Assembly (NCBI RefSeq): GCF_030555055.1
Contig: NZ_JAMOAO010000001.1
Location: forward strand, 4,340,001-4,404,000
Source of the DNA: Nocardiopsis sp. YSL2
GTDB lineage: Bacteria; Actinomycetota; Actinomycetes; Streptosporangiales; Streptosporangiaceae
Direction of reading: 5' to 3'
Length of the DNA: 64,000 nucleotides
Shown here in pieces: positions 36,755 through 47,114 of the stretch. Numbering within the stretch: the first letter of the stretch is position 1; every line of letters starts with the position of its first letter. Both the position numbers and the translations under genes were made by a program. A model generated the notes under the pieces. It did not search any database, was not told the DNA's origin, and saw nothing but the letters and a program-made list of their open reading frames with translations.

Positions 36755-39091
36755 TCAGCCGTTCTGGTGCTCGCGCTCGAGGGTCTGCTCTGTGCTCGCG
36801 GTCCCGTTCCCCGACAGGGGCGGGCTCTGCTCCGACGCTGCGGGCGAGGGTTCCGACCCGCCCGCCTCCGGGCGGTCCGGCGGCGCCGCGGACAGGGAGA
36901 GCGGCTGCACGCCGACACCGAAGTCGGTGCCGAAGACGCGGGCGTAGAAGGCCAGTTCGGTGTCCAGCGCCCGGATGCGTGCCTCCGCCGAGCGGAAGCC
37001 GTGGCCCTCGCCCTCGAACTCCACCAGGGCGTGCGGGATGCCGCGTTCGCCCAGTGCCGCGGCCATCGTGCGGGCCTGGTCCGGCGTGACCACGGGGTCC
37101 GCGGTGCCCTGGAGCAGGAGTACCGGGACGTCGATCTCGTCGATCCGGTTGATGGGCGAGCGCTCCCGGTAGCGTTCGGTGAAGCCCGGAAGCGTGCCGA
37201 CGAGCGAGTCCAGGAAGCGGGACTCGAAGTCGTGGGTCGTCTCGGCCAGGCCGAGCAGATCGGCCACCCCGTAGTAGGACACCCCGCAGGCGAACGTGTC
37301 CGCGGTCAGGGACAGCAGGGCCGTGAGGCCGCCCGCGGAGGGGCCTCGGATGGCCAGGCGCTCGGGATCGGCCAGTCCCTGGTCCACGAGGGAGCGGGCG
37401 ACGCCGATCGCGTCCTCCACGTCCACCACCCCCCACTCCTTGTGGATCCGCTTGCGGTAGGAGCGTCCGTAGCCGGTGGATCCGCCGTAGTTGACGTCGG
37501 CCACACCGATGCCCCGGCTCGTGAAGTAGGCCTTGACCAGGTCGTACTCCGTGGTGCTGTGCGCGACCGGTCCGCCGTGCACGTGGACGACGTACGGGGC
37601 GGGCCCCGTTGCCTCGGGCGGGTACACGTTCACGTGGACGGGAGCGCCGTACCTGCCGGGGAGCGTCTGGGGCTGGGGCACGGGGATCCTGACCGGCGCG
37701 GTGCCGACGGGCGTGCCCGTGTCGCCGTCCGCTCCGGTGCCCGGCAGGTCGCTGGTGCGCAGGACCTCGACGCTCCTGGTGGCCGGGTCCAGGCGGACCA
37801 GGCACGGGGGAGTGGTGGGTGAGGCCGCGATGGCCACGACGGACGCGCCGTCGGAGTCCAACTGGGACCAGGAGGTCAGGTCGGTCGCGATCGGGGTCAG
37901 GTCGAGGGTCTCGGGGTCGTAGAGGCTCGGGGTCATGTCGGCGAGCCCGTGCAGCACGACCAATTGGCCCGAGGACAGCACCTGGAACGAGCGGTGGCCC
38001 AGGCGCCACGGCGGGACGTGGAACTCCTCCTCGGCGGGGTACAGGGCGATCGCCTGGCCCTTGAGGCCGGCCTGGTAGAGGTTCCACCACCCGGGCCAGT
38101 CGGAGGCGAGGTAGAGCGTGGAGTCGTCCACCCACAGCGGGGAGAGGACCGACTCGTCCACGCCGCCCTTGAGCGTGTACTCGGATCCCTCGCGCGGGGC
38201 CACGCGGAGCTCGGTGCCGTCCCACGGCATGCGCGGGTGGTTCCAGCGGACGTAGGCCAGGTGGCCGCCGTCCGGGGACTCGGTGGGTGAGGCGTAGAAG
38301 TCCGCACCCGAGGCCAGTTCACGGATGGCGGACGGTTCCTGTGACCCGCGGCCGGACAGGGGCACGGCGACGATCGAGCGGCGGATCCCGCCTCCGCGCC
38401 CGCTGCGGCTCCTGTGCCGGTCGCCCGGTCCCGTCCCCTGGGGCCCGCCCTCGGTCCCGACCGCCCCGGGCGTTCCCGCCGTGTCGGCCGCATCGACCGT
38501 GACGGCCGTCGCGGTGTCCCCGGCGGCCTGTCCGTTCCCGGCCGTCTCACCGGTCGGCCCGTCCTCTGCCGTTCGCCCGATCGGCGCCTGGGCACCGGAC
38601 TCCGCGCCCGTGCCGCCCGCACCGCCCGACGTCCCCGTGGCGACCGGGGCGTGCTCCTCGCGCACGCACAGCACCGCGCGCCCGTCGGCGGTGAGCGCCA
38701 GGTCCGCGTAGCGCAGACCGGCCTCCGTGCGCGGCTCGGGGGTGAGGGGGACCGGTTCCTTGGCGTCGCGCTCCCACAGGTACAGGCGCTGGTCCTCCGC
38801 GTGGGCGAAGACCACTCCCATCCGGGCGATGGCCTTGTCGTCGCGCCGGGGCACCGGCAGGAACGAACGGCCCCCGTACTCGTGCACGCGATTGCCGACA
38901 CCCCACGGGGCGGGAAGGAGTTCGCGCACCGCGCCGTCGGCGTCGCGCCGCATGAGGGTGACCCGCCGCTCGTCGGGGCGTTCCTCCTCCCACCAGACCT
39001 CGTCGCCCACGACGGAGGGGAAGGCCATCCGGCGTACTCCTCGGGCGACGTCACCGGCGGTGATGGGCTGGGGGTTCGACAGTTCAGACAT
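36755..39091 (-). CDS. S9-family (prolyl oligopeptidase-like) serine peptidase
   Basis: The 778-residue protein has an N-terminal beta-propeller and a C-terminal alpha/beta-hydrolase domain. The triad can be placed at Ser585 (RGPSAGGL), Asp665 (QGTADPVV) and His697 (EGEGHGF), and the HGGP oxyanion motif is present (VVHVHGGPVAHS). Such enzymes cleave short peptides. No signal peptide is seen. Residues about 149-235 form a low-complexity Gly/Thr/Ala insertion inside the propeller, and the last 40 residues are disordered Pro/Ser/Glu-rich. Start at 39091 is the only good one, with a weak ribosome site. Confidence 0.88.
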   Translation of the reverse strand: MSELSNPQPITAGDVARGVRRMAFPSVVGDEVWWEEERPDERRVTLMRRDADGAVRELLPAPWGVGNRVHEYGGRSFLPVPRRDDKAIARMGVVFAHAEDQRLYLWERDAKEPVPLTPEPRTEAGLRYADLALTADGRAVLCVREEHAPVATGTSGGAGGTGAESGAQAPIGRTAEDGPTGETAGNGQAAGDTATAVTVDAADTAGTPGAVGTEGGPQGTGPGDRHRSRSGRGGGIRRSIVAVPLSGRGSQEPSAIRELASGADFYASPTESPDGGHLAYVRWNHPRMPWDGTELRVAPREGSEYTLKGGVDESVLSPLWVDDSTLYLASDWPGWWNLYQAGLKGQAIALYPAEEEFHVPPWRLGHRSFQVLSSGQLVVLHGLADMTPSLYDPETLDLTPIATDLTSWSQLDSDGASVVAIAASPTTPPCLVRLDPATRSVEVLRTSDLPGTGADGDTGTPVGTAPVRIPVPQPQTLPGRYGAPVHVNVYPPEATGPAPYVVHVHGGPVAHSTTEYDLVKAYFTSRGIGVADVNYGGSTGYGRSYRKRIHKEWGVVDVEDAIGVARSLVDQGLADPERLAIRGPSAGGLTALLSLTADTFACGVSYYGVADLLGLAETTHDFESRFLDSLVGTLPGFTERYRERSPINRIDEIDVPVLLLQGTADPVVTPDQARTMAAALGERGIPHALVEFEGEGHGFRSAEARIRALDTELAFYARVFGTDFGVGVQPLSLSAAPPDRPEAGGSEPSPAASEQSPPLSGNGTASTEQTLEREHQNG

Positions 39092-39382
39092 GTCCCGCTC
39101 AGGAATGGGTCTAGATCAGATGACATGTCGACCTTAGTCGTGAAGTGTCGCTCGTGGGAGCCCTGCCTCGCCGACGTGTCGGGTCTTCCCGCGCATGACG
39201 GCCCGAAGGGGCGATCATGCACTGGGTATCGTTTTGCATTCGTGATTGCAGTGACACAGCGGGGGAGTTCCCGCCGTTCTATGCTTTCGCGGATATCACC
39301 GGTGACGCACGGTCGACGGGGGCGGTGGACGAGAGCCGCCAAGGGGCCGTGATCGCCGAACTGCTAGAGGAGGATGCCAGCG

Positions 39383-40426
39383 ATGAGCAAGGGACGCAGG
39401 ACCATGCGGGCTTCCGCGGCTGTCGCCGCGGCCGCCGTGGTCGCCCTGTCCGCGTGCGCCGCCCCGGAGGACGTGGCCGGGCCCGGTGACGAAGGGGACG
39501 GGGAGACCACCTTCCTCCAGCTCGCGACAGGCTCGACCGGCGGCACGTACTACCCGCTCGGTGGCGAGATCGCGCAGCTGTGGAGCAGCAACATCGACAA
39601 CGTCCAGGTCGACACCTTCGCCACCGGCGCCTCCGTGCAGAACATGCGCGCCCTGGAGGGCACGACCGAGGACGAGGAGGCCGGTGAGATCGACCAGAGC
39701 GAACTGGTCATGGCGGTCAACGGTGTGGCGATGCAGGCGCAGGCCGGCACCGGACCGTTCGAGGAGGAGCCGCTGGGCAACCCCGACGACATCGTCGCTC
39801 TCGGCAACATCTACCCCGAGGTCATGCAGGTCGTCGTGAACGCCGACTCCGACATCGAGTCGATCGCCGACCTGGAAGGCGCCGACGTCGAGATCGGACC
39901 GCCCGGCAGCGGCACCGAGGTCGCGGCGCGCCAGATCCTCGAGGCCTACGGCATCGACCCGGACGAGGACATCAACGCCTTCGACAGCACCTTCGGCGAC
40001 GCCGCCACGGCTCTCGGCGACGGCCAGGTCGACGCCGCGTTCGGCATCCTGTCGGTGCCCGCGGCCGGCATCGTCGAGGTCGGAGCGAGCAACGAGGTCC
40101 GGCTGCTGCCGATCGACGGTGAGGAGGCCGAGGGCCTCATCGAGGCCGACCCGAGCTACAGCCCGCTCACCATCGACGGCGGCACCTACAACGGCCAGGA
40201 CGAGGACGTCGTCACGCTGACCCAGTGGGCGACGCTCTACACCACCTCCGCCCTGGAGGAGGACCTGGCCTACGACCTGGTCCGCATCATGTACGAGAAC
40301 TCCGGCGACATCGCGCACGACGTCGGCAGCCAGGTCCAGCTGGACACCTCCATCGACGGCCTGGGCACGATGGAGCTGCACCCGGGCGCCGAGCGCTTCT
40401 ACCAGGAAGAGGGCGTCCTCGACTGA
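39383..40426 (+). CDS. TAXI-family TRAP transporter solute-binding protein
   Basis: The 347-residue protein has a lipoprotein signal (ALSAC, Cys25) and the TAXI receptor motif ATGSTGGTYYPLGGEIAQLW. Later segments (VDTFATGASVQNMRAL, GPPGSGTEVAARQILEAYGI) are also typical. It captures a small organic anion outside the membrane for the sodium- or proton-driven TRAP permease encoded downstream. ATG at 39383 lies 9 nt after GAGGAGG; the ATG at 39374 is too close to that site. The stop overlaps the next gene (TGATG). Ligand unknown; glutamate-like acids are a common guess for the family. Confidence 0.93.
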   Translation: MSKGRRTMRASAAVAAAAVVALSACAAPEDVAGPGDEGDGETTFLQLATGSTGGTYYPLGGEIAQLWSSNIDNVQVDTFATGASVQNMRALEGTTEDEEAGEIDQSELVMAVNGVAMQAQAGTGPFEEEPLGNPDDIVALGNIYPEVMQVVVNADSDIESIADLEGADVEIGPPGSGTEVAARQILEAYGIDPDEDINAFDSTFGDAATALGDGQVDAAFGILSVPAAGIVEVGASNEVRLLPIDGEEAEGLIEADPSYSPLTIDGGTYNGQDEDVVTLTQWATLYTTSALEEDLAYDLVRIMYENSGDIAHDVGSQVQLDTSIDGLGTMELHPGAERFYQEEGVLD

Positions 40427-41019
40427 TGACCGCTCAGCTCAGGGCCGCTCGGTGGACGCCGGGCGGCCCTGCGCGTGCACGGTCCGCGTCGGCGGTCCTG
40501 CGGGCGGTGGGCGCGCTGGCGGCCGCCGCGGCCGTGCTCCTGACGGTGACCGGTTCGGTCGACAGCGGTACCGCGTGGTTCTCCGTGCGGCCCCTCACCG
40601 AAGCGTCGGCCGACCGGGCGCGGCCCGTCCTGCAGGTGCCGCTGGCGGTCGGTGACCGGATCGAGCTGACCCACACGCACTCGGTCCACCGCCGCCCGGT
40701 GTACGAGGTCTTCTCGGTCTCGGCCCGCGCGGGACTGGCGATGGAGGAGATGCGCTTCGACGCGCACGGAGCGAACCTCCCCTCCGGGCCCGAGACCATC
40801 GACGGCGTGACCACCACGTTCGTCCGCGACGGCTCCGGCTACGTGGTCGACCACCAGGGCCGACCGCTCGGGACGGTGCGGATGGTGGTCGGGACCGCCG
40901 ACGTCGACCACCGGTTGGCCGCAGGTGGCCGCCAGATCCGACTCCTGGATCTGGTTGGACCGGGCACGGGCGTGGAACTGTACGTGCAAACACATCGGGT
41001 GGCCCCATCCGGTGAGTGA
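40426..41019 (+). CDS. DUF1850 domain protein of the TAXI-TRAP operon
   Basis: A 197-residue protein with one N-terminal hydrophobic helix and the DUF1850 pattern (VGDRIELTHTHSVHRRPVYEVFSV, GYVVDHQGRPLGTVRMVVG). DUF1850 proteins occur almost only between TAXI receptors and fused TRAP permeases. Their role is unknown; they may help assemble or anchor the transporter. Coupled to the receptor gene by TGATG and 36 bp before the permease. Confidence 0.85.
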   Translation: MTAQLRAARWTPGGPARARSASAVLRAVGALAAAAAVLLTVTGSVDSGTAWFSVRPLTEASADRARPVLQVPLAVGDRIELTHTHSVHRRPVYEVFSVSARAGLAMEEMRFDAHGANLPSGPETIDGVTTTFVRDGSGYVVDHQGRPLGTVRMVVGTADVDHRLAAGGRQIRLLDLVGPGTGVELYVQTHRVAPSGE

Positions 41020-41055
41020 TGGGGGAATCCCCCGCCCACGAGAAGGACGAGGTTG

Positions 41056-44000
41056 ATGACGACCGATCCCAAAGCCACCGGTGACCCTGGTGGCGCCCCC
41101 ACCGGTGGGAGAGACACGATCGCCGGTGCGTCCGCCCCAGAGGGCCTCGACAGTATCCAGAAGGACCTCGAGGCGCTGGAGAGGCACGACTTCACCGAGG
41201 ATACGGGGATCGAGGGGACCCGCACCCAGCTCCGGACGATCTGGCGCTGGAGCGTGTTCTTCGTCGCCCTGGCCCTGGCCATGTTCCACCTGTGGACCGC
41301 GTTCAGCCAGACGCTGCCCCCTCTGCAGCAGCGCTCCTTCCACCTGGCCCTCGGCCTCGGCCTGGTCTTCCTGCTCTACCCCACCAAGCCGCGCGGGACG
41401 GGGCCGCACGGTCCCTTCTACGGCATCAGCATGGCCTTCAGCGGCCTCCTGGTCGGCTACCTGGCGGTCGGGACCCTCTCGGGCACGAACACGAGCATGT
41501 ACCTGTACCTGCCGCAGGCGGTGTTCGGCGGGCTGGCGCTCGCCCTGCTCGCCGCAGCGGGCTGGTACCTGTGGCGCACGCGCGCCTCGGACGCGGCCTC
41601 GCGGTCCCAGGCGGCGGGCGGCTGGACGCTCCTCGTCGGGACCGCGCTGATCTCGCTCGACCTGGTCACCAGTGACGCCAACGGCGGATTCTTCTTCCTG
41701 CCCATCCTGGGCCTGGTCCTGGTCGTGGTCGCCCTCGCCCTGGCCGTCGCGCTCCTGCGCCGCCCCTCGGTCTTCCCGGTGTGGCTGTGGCCGGCCATCA
41801 CCCGGTGGGGCCTGACCGCCACGGGCGCGGCCGCCCTGGCCTACATGTCCCTGAGCGGGATCGCCGGATGGAACGTGGTCGGACCGGCGCTGGCGATCCT
41901 CGTGATCGTGCAGCTGGCCCGCCACTCGGGTGTGACGATCATGGGCATGCCCGTGTTCGACGCGGTCCTGGCGGGCCTCGGCCTCTTCGCCGGGCTGTAC
42001 ATGTTCGTCAACTACCGCGCCATCGTGACCACGGTCGGCATCCTCAACCCGACCTACGTCATGGTGGGCACGATCGGCATCCTGCTGATCCTCGTGGCCG
42101 CCGGGAGGGTGCTCGGCCCCGCCCTGGTGGTCCTGGCCTCGGCCCTGGTCGCCTTCGCCTACTTCGGCCAGTCCATGCCGGGCTTCCTGCGCCACCGCGG
42201 GTCCAGCGTCGACCAGATCGTCACGAACCTGTACGTGAGCACCGAGGGCGTCTTCGGGACCCCGCTGGGGATCTCGGCGACGTTCATCTTCCTGTTCATG
42301 ATCTTCGCGGCCATGCTCCAGCGCACCGGCATGGAGCGGTTCTTCACCGATCTGGCCCTGGGCGCCACCGGCCACACCACGGGCGGTACCGCCAAGGTCG
42401 GCATCGTCACGAGCGCGTTCTCCGGGACGATCACCGGCAGCTCGGTGGCCAACACCGTCTCCAACGGCGCCTTCACCATTCCGATGATGAAGAAGTCCGG
42501 CTACAAGCCCGAGTACGCGGGCGCGGTCGAGGCCGCTTCCTCCACCGGCGGCCAGATCATGCCGCCGATCATGGGCGCGGGCGCCTTCATCATGATCGAG
42601 TTCACCGGGGCCAGCTACCAGCAGATCCTGACGGCCGCGGCGATCCCGGCGGTGATGTTCTTCGTCTCCCAGTACGTGGTGGTGCACTACGACGCCAAGC
42701 GGATGGGGATCGGCGGGCTGCCCCGGGAGATGCTGCCCAACCTGCGCCTGCTGATGCTGACCCGCGGGTACCTGCTCGCGCCGGTCATCGCGATCTTCGC
42801 CCTGCTGTCCCTGGGCTATTCGCCGATGTTCTCCGCGATGGGCGCGGTCGTGGCCACCGTCGCCATGAACCTGCTCATCCAGTTCGTCACGCTGCCCTGG
42901 AAGCGCGTCGAAGGCCGCCTGCGCCTGAGGGCCGCGCGTGAGGCGGCGGTGAGCGCCCTGCGGCTGTCCCTGCCGGTGGTGGTCGCCGCGGTGGCCGCCT
43001 GGCTGGTGGTCCGGGGCGTGGAGAGCCTGTTCGCGGACATGGGTCGCGGCATGCAGGCGATGTTCGTCTCCCTGCTGCTGGCCGGGGTCGGCATGGTCGC
43101 CATGGCCCTGTTCACGTCCTGGAAGGACTCCGAGGAGGACCAGCTCAACCTCCACGGGTTCCTGGACGGGCTCGTGGGCGCCTCGCGTCTGGCGATCCCG
43201 ATCATCGTCGCGTGCGCGTCCGCGGGCATCATCGCGGGTGTCATCACCACCACCGACCTGGGGCTCAAGCTCAGCCGCGGGCTCCTGGGCATCGCCGAGT
43301 CCGTCAGCTCCGCCCTCGCGTCGGTGCTGACGTCGGTGGCGACGTCGCCGGTGCTGGCGTGGACCGGGGCGGGCGCGGACTTCGGGGCCGAGGCGGTCTC
43401 GACCATGCGGATCGACCTGTTCCTCATCCTCGTGATGTCGATGATCGCCTGTCTGATCCTGGGCATCGGCCTGCCGACGACCGCGAACTACGTCATCACG
43501 GCGACCCTGGCCGCCCCGGCGATCGTGGCCGTGCTCCAGGGCGAGTTCGAGACGCGCACGCTCGCGATGCTGCTGATGGCGCACCTGTTCGTGTACTACT
43601 TCGGCGTCCTGGCCGACATCACGCCGCCCGTCTGCCTGGCCGCCTACGCGGCCTCGGGCATCTCCGGGGGCGATCCGATCCGCACCGGGTTCTACGCGGT
43701 CCGGATCGCGGTCGCGGCCTTCGTCATGCCGTACATGTTCGTGTTCTCGCCGGAGCTGTTGCTCCAGGACGTGAACCTGGTGTCCGGCACGGTGGCGGCG
43801 GTGACCGGTGTCGTGGGCGCGGCGATGGTGGCTCTGGGGCTGGCGGGGTATCTGGACCGGCAGATGACCTGGTACCAGCGCCTCGCGATCATCGTGGGCG
43901 GCCTGATGCTGGTCTCCGCGAGCTGGGAGACGAACGTGGTCGGACTGACCCTGATCGTGGCCGTCATCGGCTACGAGAAGGTGCGCACCCGCCGCCGAGG

Positions 44001-44097
44001 CGGTCCGGAGCCGGTCACCGGCGCCGCCACCGCGACGAGCGGCGCCGAGGCGGGCCCCGCCGCCGACTCCGGCGCGGGGGAGGGCGACAGGGACTGA
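41056..44097 (+). CDS. TRAP transporter fused permease subunit (DctQM type)
   Basis: The 1013-residue protein fuses the small 4-TM and large 12-TM TRAP subunits, the arrangement usual for TAXI systems. Conserved DctM-like stretches are seen (GGTAKVGIVTSAFSGTITGSSVANTVSNGAFTIPMMKK, AVEAASSTGGQIMPPIMGAGAFIM, ILGIGLPTTANYVI, LADITPPVCLAAYAASGISGGDP). The C-terminal tail is hydrophilic Ala/Gly/Glu. ATG at 41056 follows AGGACGAGG; TTG at 41053 is adjacent. It completes a three-gene import operon closed by a strong terminator. Confidence 0.94.
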   Translation: MTTDPKATGDPGGAPTGGRDTIAGASAPEGLDSIQKDLEALERHDFTEDTGIEGTRTQLRTIWRWSVFFVALALAMFHLWTAFSQTLPPLQQRSFHLALGLGLVFLLYPTKPRGTGPHGPFYGISMAFSGLLVGYLAVGTLSGTNTSMYLYLPQAVFGGLALALLAAAGWYLWRTRASDAASRSQAAGGWTLLVGTALISLDLVTSDANGGFFFLPILGLVLVVVALALAVALLRRPSVFPVWLWPAITRWGLTATGAAALAYMSLSGIAGWNVVGPALAILVIVQLARHSGVTIMGMPVFDAVLAGLGLFAGLYMFVNYRAIVTTVGILNPTYVMVGTIGILLILVAAGRVLGPALVVLASALVAFAYFGQSMPGFLRHRGSSVDQIVTNLYVSTEGVFGTPLGISATFIFLFMIFAAMLQRTGMERFFTDLALGATGHTTGGTAKVGIVTSAFSGTITGSSVANTVSNGAFTIPMMKKSGYKPEYAGAVEAASSTGGQIMPPIMGAGAFIMIEFTGASYQQILTAAAIPAVMFFVSQYVVVHYDAKRMGIGGLPREMLPNLRLLMLTRGYLLAPVIAIFALLSLGYSPMFSAMGAVVATVAMNLLIQFVTLPWKRVEGRLRLRAAREAAVSALRLSLPVVVAAVAAWLVVRGVESLFADMGRGMQAMFVSLLLAGVGMVAMALFTSWKDSEEDQLNLHGFLDGLVGASRLAIPIIVACASAGIIAGVITTTDLGLKLSRGLLGIAESVSSALASVLTSVATSPVLAWTGAGADFGAEAVSTMRIDLFLILVMSMIACLILGIGLPTTANYVITATLAAPAIVAVLQGEFETRTLAMLLMAHLFVYYFGVLADITPPVCLAAYAASGISGGDPIRTGFYAVRIAVAAFVMPYMFVFSPELLLQDVNLVSGTVAAVTGVVGAAMVALGLAGYLDRQMTWYQRLAIIVGGLMLVSASWETNVVGLTLIVAVIGYEKVRTRRRGGPEPVTGAATATSGAEAGPAADSGAGEGDRD

Positions 44098-44121
44098 TCT
44101 GCTTGCCCCGCTCCTCCTTCC

Positions 44122-44150
44122 GTGCCCCCGGCCGCTGCGGCCGGGGGCAC
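44122..44150 (+). terminator. Terminator of the TAXI-TRAP operon
   Basis: GTGCCCCCGGCCG pairs with CGGCCGGGGGCAC, a 13-bp perfect stem with a 3-nt loop, 25 bp after the permease stop. Confidence 0.8.
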
Positions 44151-44276
44151 GGCCGTACGGGGTCGTCGACTGTTCCGCGTGCGGGGCGGTGGCCGGCACG
44201 GACCCTCCGGGCGGAAACGCCCGGGGCGCTGATATCCGACTACAGAATCAGTAACGGCAGCGGATAGCCTGGAGCG

Positions 44277-45767
44277 GTGAGCCAGAGTCGTACCTACCAA
44301 GTGCGGACCTACGGCTGCCAGATGAACGTCCACGACTCCGAGCGCCTCTCCGGCCTGCTGGAGGACGCTGGGTACGCGCGCGCAGCCGAGGACACCACCG
44401 CCGACATCGTCGTGTTCAACACCTGTGCGGTCCGGGAGAACGCCGACAACCGCCTCTACGGCAACCTGGGGCACCTGCGTCCGGTCAAGGACGCCCACCC
44501 CGGGATGCAGATCGCGGTGGGCGGCTGCCTCGCCCAGAAGGACCGAGGCGAGATCGTTCGCCGCGCCCCCTGGGTCGACGTCGTGTTCGGCACCCACAAC
44601 ATCGGATCCCTGCCGGCCCTGCTGGAACGCGCCCGCGTCCAGCGTGAGGCCCAGGTGGAGATCGCCGAGTCGCTGGAGCACTTCCCGTCCACGCTGCCCA
44701 GCCGCCGCGAGTCCGCCTACGCCGCGTGGGTGTCGATCTCGGTGGGCTGCAACAACACGTGCACCTTCTGCATCGTGCCCGCGCTGCGCGGCAAGGAGCA
44801 GGACCGTCGTCCCGGCGACGTGCTCGCCGAGGTGCGGGCGCTCGTGGACGAGGGCGTCAGCGAGATCACCCTGCTCGGGCAGAACGTCAACGCCTACGGC
44901 AGCGGGTTCGGTGACCGCCAGGCCTTCTCCAGACTGCTGCGCGCCTGCGGCGAGGTCGAGGGCCTGGAGCGGGTCCGCTTCACCTCCCCGCACCCGCGCG
45001 ACTTCACCGACGACGTCATCGAGGCGATGGCCGAGACCCCCAACGTGATGCCCCAGCTGCACATGCCGCTGCAGTCGGGCTCCAGCAAGGTCCTCAAGGA
45101 CATGCGCCGCTCCTACCGCCAGGAGCGCTTCCTGGGGATCGTGGAGAAGGTGCGCGCGGCCATGCCGGACGCCGCCATCACCACCGACATCATCGTGGGA
45201 TTCCCCGGCGAGACCGAGGAGGACTTCGCCGAGACGCTGCACGTGGTGCGCGAGGCGCGGTTCGCCATGGCGTTCACCTTCCAGTACTCCAAGCGCCCCG
45301 GAACCCCGGCCGCCACCATGGACGGCCAGGTGTCGCCGGAGGTCGTCAAGGACCGCTACCAGCGGCTCGTCGACCTCCAGGACCAGATCTCCTGGGAGGA
45401 GAACCAGAAGCTGGTCGGCCGCCGGGTCGAACTGCTGGTCGCCGAGGGCGAGGGCAAGAAGGACGGCGAGCACCACCGCCTCTCGGGCCGCGCTCCCGAC
45501 AACCGCCTGGTGCACTTCGCGGTCGGCGACGGCGAGCGGCCGCGGCCGGGAGACATGGTGTCGGTGGACGTCACCTACGCCGCGCCGCACCACCTGGTGG
45601 CCGACTCCGGTATCCGTGATCTGCGGCGCACCCGGGCCGGCGACGCGTGGGACGCCCGCAACGGGGCGCCCGCCGGGGCCGACAAGCCCGAGGTGCTGCT
45701 GGGTATGCCCAAGGTCGGTGTCCCGGCCGAGCAGCCCGCCGCCGTCGGCGGGTGCTGCGACGCCTGA
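44277..45767 (+). CDS. miaB: tRNA-2-methylthio-N6-dimethylallyladenosine synthase MiaB
   Basis: MiaB is a radical SAM enzyme that methylthiolates isopentenyl-adenosine 37 in tRNA made by MiaA, whose gene is 3.5 kb downstream. The 496-residue protein has the UPF0004 domain ([50 protein letters not shown]), the radical SAM motif [11 protein letters not shown] and a TRAM domain. The C-terminal tail ends in GGCCDA. GTG at 44277 is the natural start; GGAG is only 2-3 nt upstream. RimO at 18569 is its paralogue. Confidence 0.95.
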   Translation: MSQSRTYQVRTYGCQMNVHDSERLSGLLEDAGYARAAEDTTADIVVFNTCAVRENADNRLYGNLGHLRPVKDAHPGMQIAVGGCLAQKDRGEIVRRAPWVDVVFGTHNIGSLPALLERARVQREAQVEIAESLEHFPSTLPSRRESAYAAWVSISVGCNNTCTFCIVPALRGKEQDRRPGDVLAEVRALVDEGVSEITLLGQNVNAYGSGFGDRQAFSRLLRACGEVEGLERVRFTSPHPRDFTDDVIEAMAETPNVMPQLHMPLQSGSSKVLKDMRRSYRQERFLGIVEKVRAAMPDAAITTDIIVGFPGETEEDFAETLHVVREARFAMAFTFQYSKRPGTPAATMDGQVSPEVVKDRYQRLVDLQDQISWEENQKLVGRRVELLVAEGEGKKDGEHHRLSGRAPDNRLVHFAVGDGERPRPGDMVSVDVTYAAPHHLVADSGIRDLRRTRAGDAWDARNGAPAGADKPEVLLGMPKVGVPAEQPAAVGGCCDA

Positions 45768-45786
45768 CGGCCCGCGAGAGCGAGAT

Positions 45787-45817
45787 CGAGGCCTCCGGCG
45801 CGGCGCCGGAGGCCTCG
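45787..45817. terminator. Hairpin between convergent miaB and P450 genes
   Basis: CGAGGCCTCCGGC (45787-45799) and GCCGGAGGCCTCG (45805-45817) form a perfect 13-bp stem with a 5-nt loop. Confidence 0.8.
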
Positions 45818-45834
45818 CGTGTGCCAGCGGCCGG

Positions 45835-47103
45835 TCACAGCCGCACGTAGAGGTCCTGGAACCGCCGGTTGCCCGGACGGGGGGCGAACCCGGGCTCGCG
45901 TCCGGGCACCAGGGACAGGTCCGGGTAGGCGGCGGTGAGGGCCGCGAAGGCCACCTGCCCCTCCTGCCGCGCCAGGGCCGCGCCCAGGCAGTAGTGCAGG
46001 CCGTGGCCGAAGCCGACGTGCGCCTCACCGGGCTTGCCGCGGTGCCGGGTGATGTCGAACCGGTGCGGATCCGGGTACACGTTCGGGTCGCGGTTGGCCG
46101 CCCCGAGAACGGCCACCGCCGGAGCGCCCTTGGCCACGCGTGCGCCCTTGAGTTCGATGTCCTCGGTCGCGTAGCGGAGCTGCGTCACCAGGGCGATGCC
46201 GCACCAGCGGAGCATCTCGTGGACCGCCGACGGCAGCAGTCCGGGGTCGGCCCGGAGCGCGTCCCACTGGTCGCGGTGGGTGAGCAGGGCGTGGGTGCCG
46301 TTGGCCAGCAGGTTGGCCGTGGTCTCGTGCCCGGCGATGACGAGCGTGAAGACCATGGTGATCAGCTCCGGCTCGCTGAGCCGTCCGCCGTCCTCGTCCC
46401 GGGCCGAGATCAGGGCGTCGAGCAGGTCGTCGTGCGGTGCCGCGCGGCGTTCGGCGATCATCGCCTCGACGTGGCCGATCATCTCGCCGAGCGTGGCGTT
46501 CATCCGCTCGGGGTCGGTGGGGTCGAACTCCGACAGGGCGCGGCTCCACTCGCGCCACAGGGGCCGGTCCTGCTCGGGGACGCCGACCAGGTCACAGATC
46601 ACCGTGATGGGCAGCGGGTAGGCGAAGTGCTCCAGCAAGTCGACGACGCCGTCCTCGGCGTGCTCGGGAAGCCGGGCCAGCAGGTCGGCCGTGACGCGCT
46701 CGACGCCGGGGCGCAGTCCGCCGACGCGGCGCACGGTGAAGGCCCGGGAGACCAGTGTGCGCAGCCGCTTGTGGTCGGCGCCGTCCTTGCCGAGGATGCT
46801 CTCGGTCATGTAGACGGTCAGCTCCGGCGCCAGCCCCAGGCTTTCGAACAGCCGGGCGCGGTCTCCGGCGGCCGTTGCGGTGGTGGCGTTGGCGGGGTCG
46901 ACCACGAAGCGCCGGTCGCTCAGGATCGTGCGCGTGTCCTCGTCGCGCGCGAAGAGGGTGACGTCGAGGCCGCCGACGAACGTGCCCGGAGCCGTCCCGC
47001 CTGCCGCCCAGACGCGCCTGATCAGGGCGTCGGGATCGGCGGCCAGCGCGGGGTCCTGCAGGTCGATGGTCTGGTCGGGTGCGGATGGTGTCGTGGCCGT
47101 CAT
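45835..47103 (-). CDS. Cytochrome P450
   Basis: The 422-residue soluble P450 shows the I-helix oxygen-binding motif AGHETT, the K-helix EMLR (ExxR), and the haem loop FGHGLHYCLGAAL with Cys372 as axial ligand. It belongs to the bacterial class that works with a separate ferredoxin; none is encoded nearby. The substrate cannot be told. The TetR gene lies 11 bp upstream on the same strand, so the two form an operon controlled by the palindrome at 47955. The TetR protein is its likely regulator, suggesting a detoxification or signal-inducible role. Confidence 0.93.
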   Translation of the reverse strand: MTATTPSAPDQTIDLQDPALAADPDALIRRVWAAGGTAPGTFVGGLDVTLFARDEDTRTILSDRRFVVDPANATTATAAGDRARLFESLGLAPELTVYMTESILGKDGADHKRLRTLVSRAFTVRRVGGLRPGVERVTADLLARLPEHAEDGVVDLLEHFAYPLPITVICDLVGVPEQDRPLWREWSRALSEFDPTDPERMNATLGEMIGHVEAMIAERRAAPHDDLLDALISARDEDGGRLSEPELITMVFTLVIAGHETTANLLANGTHALLTHRDQWDALRADPGLLPSAVHEMLRWCGIALVTQLRYATEDIELKGARVAKGAPAVAVLGAANRDPNVYPDPHRFDITRHRGKPGEAHVGFGHGLHYCLGAALARQEGQVAFAALTAAYPDLSLVPGREPGFAPRPGNRRFQDLYVRL

Positions 47104-47114
47104 CGGCCCCTCCG

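Noticed and set aside
40399..44199. 1266-codon minus-strand open frame across the TRAP permease
   Set aside because: The translation is low-complexity Arg/Asp/His, a known artefact opposite GC-rich membrane protein genes.
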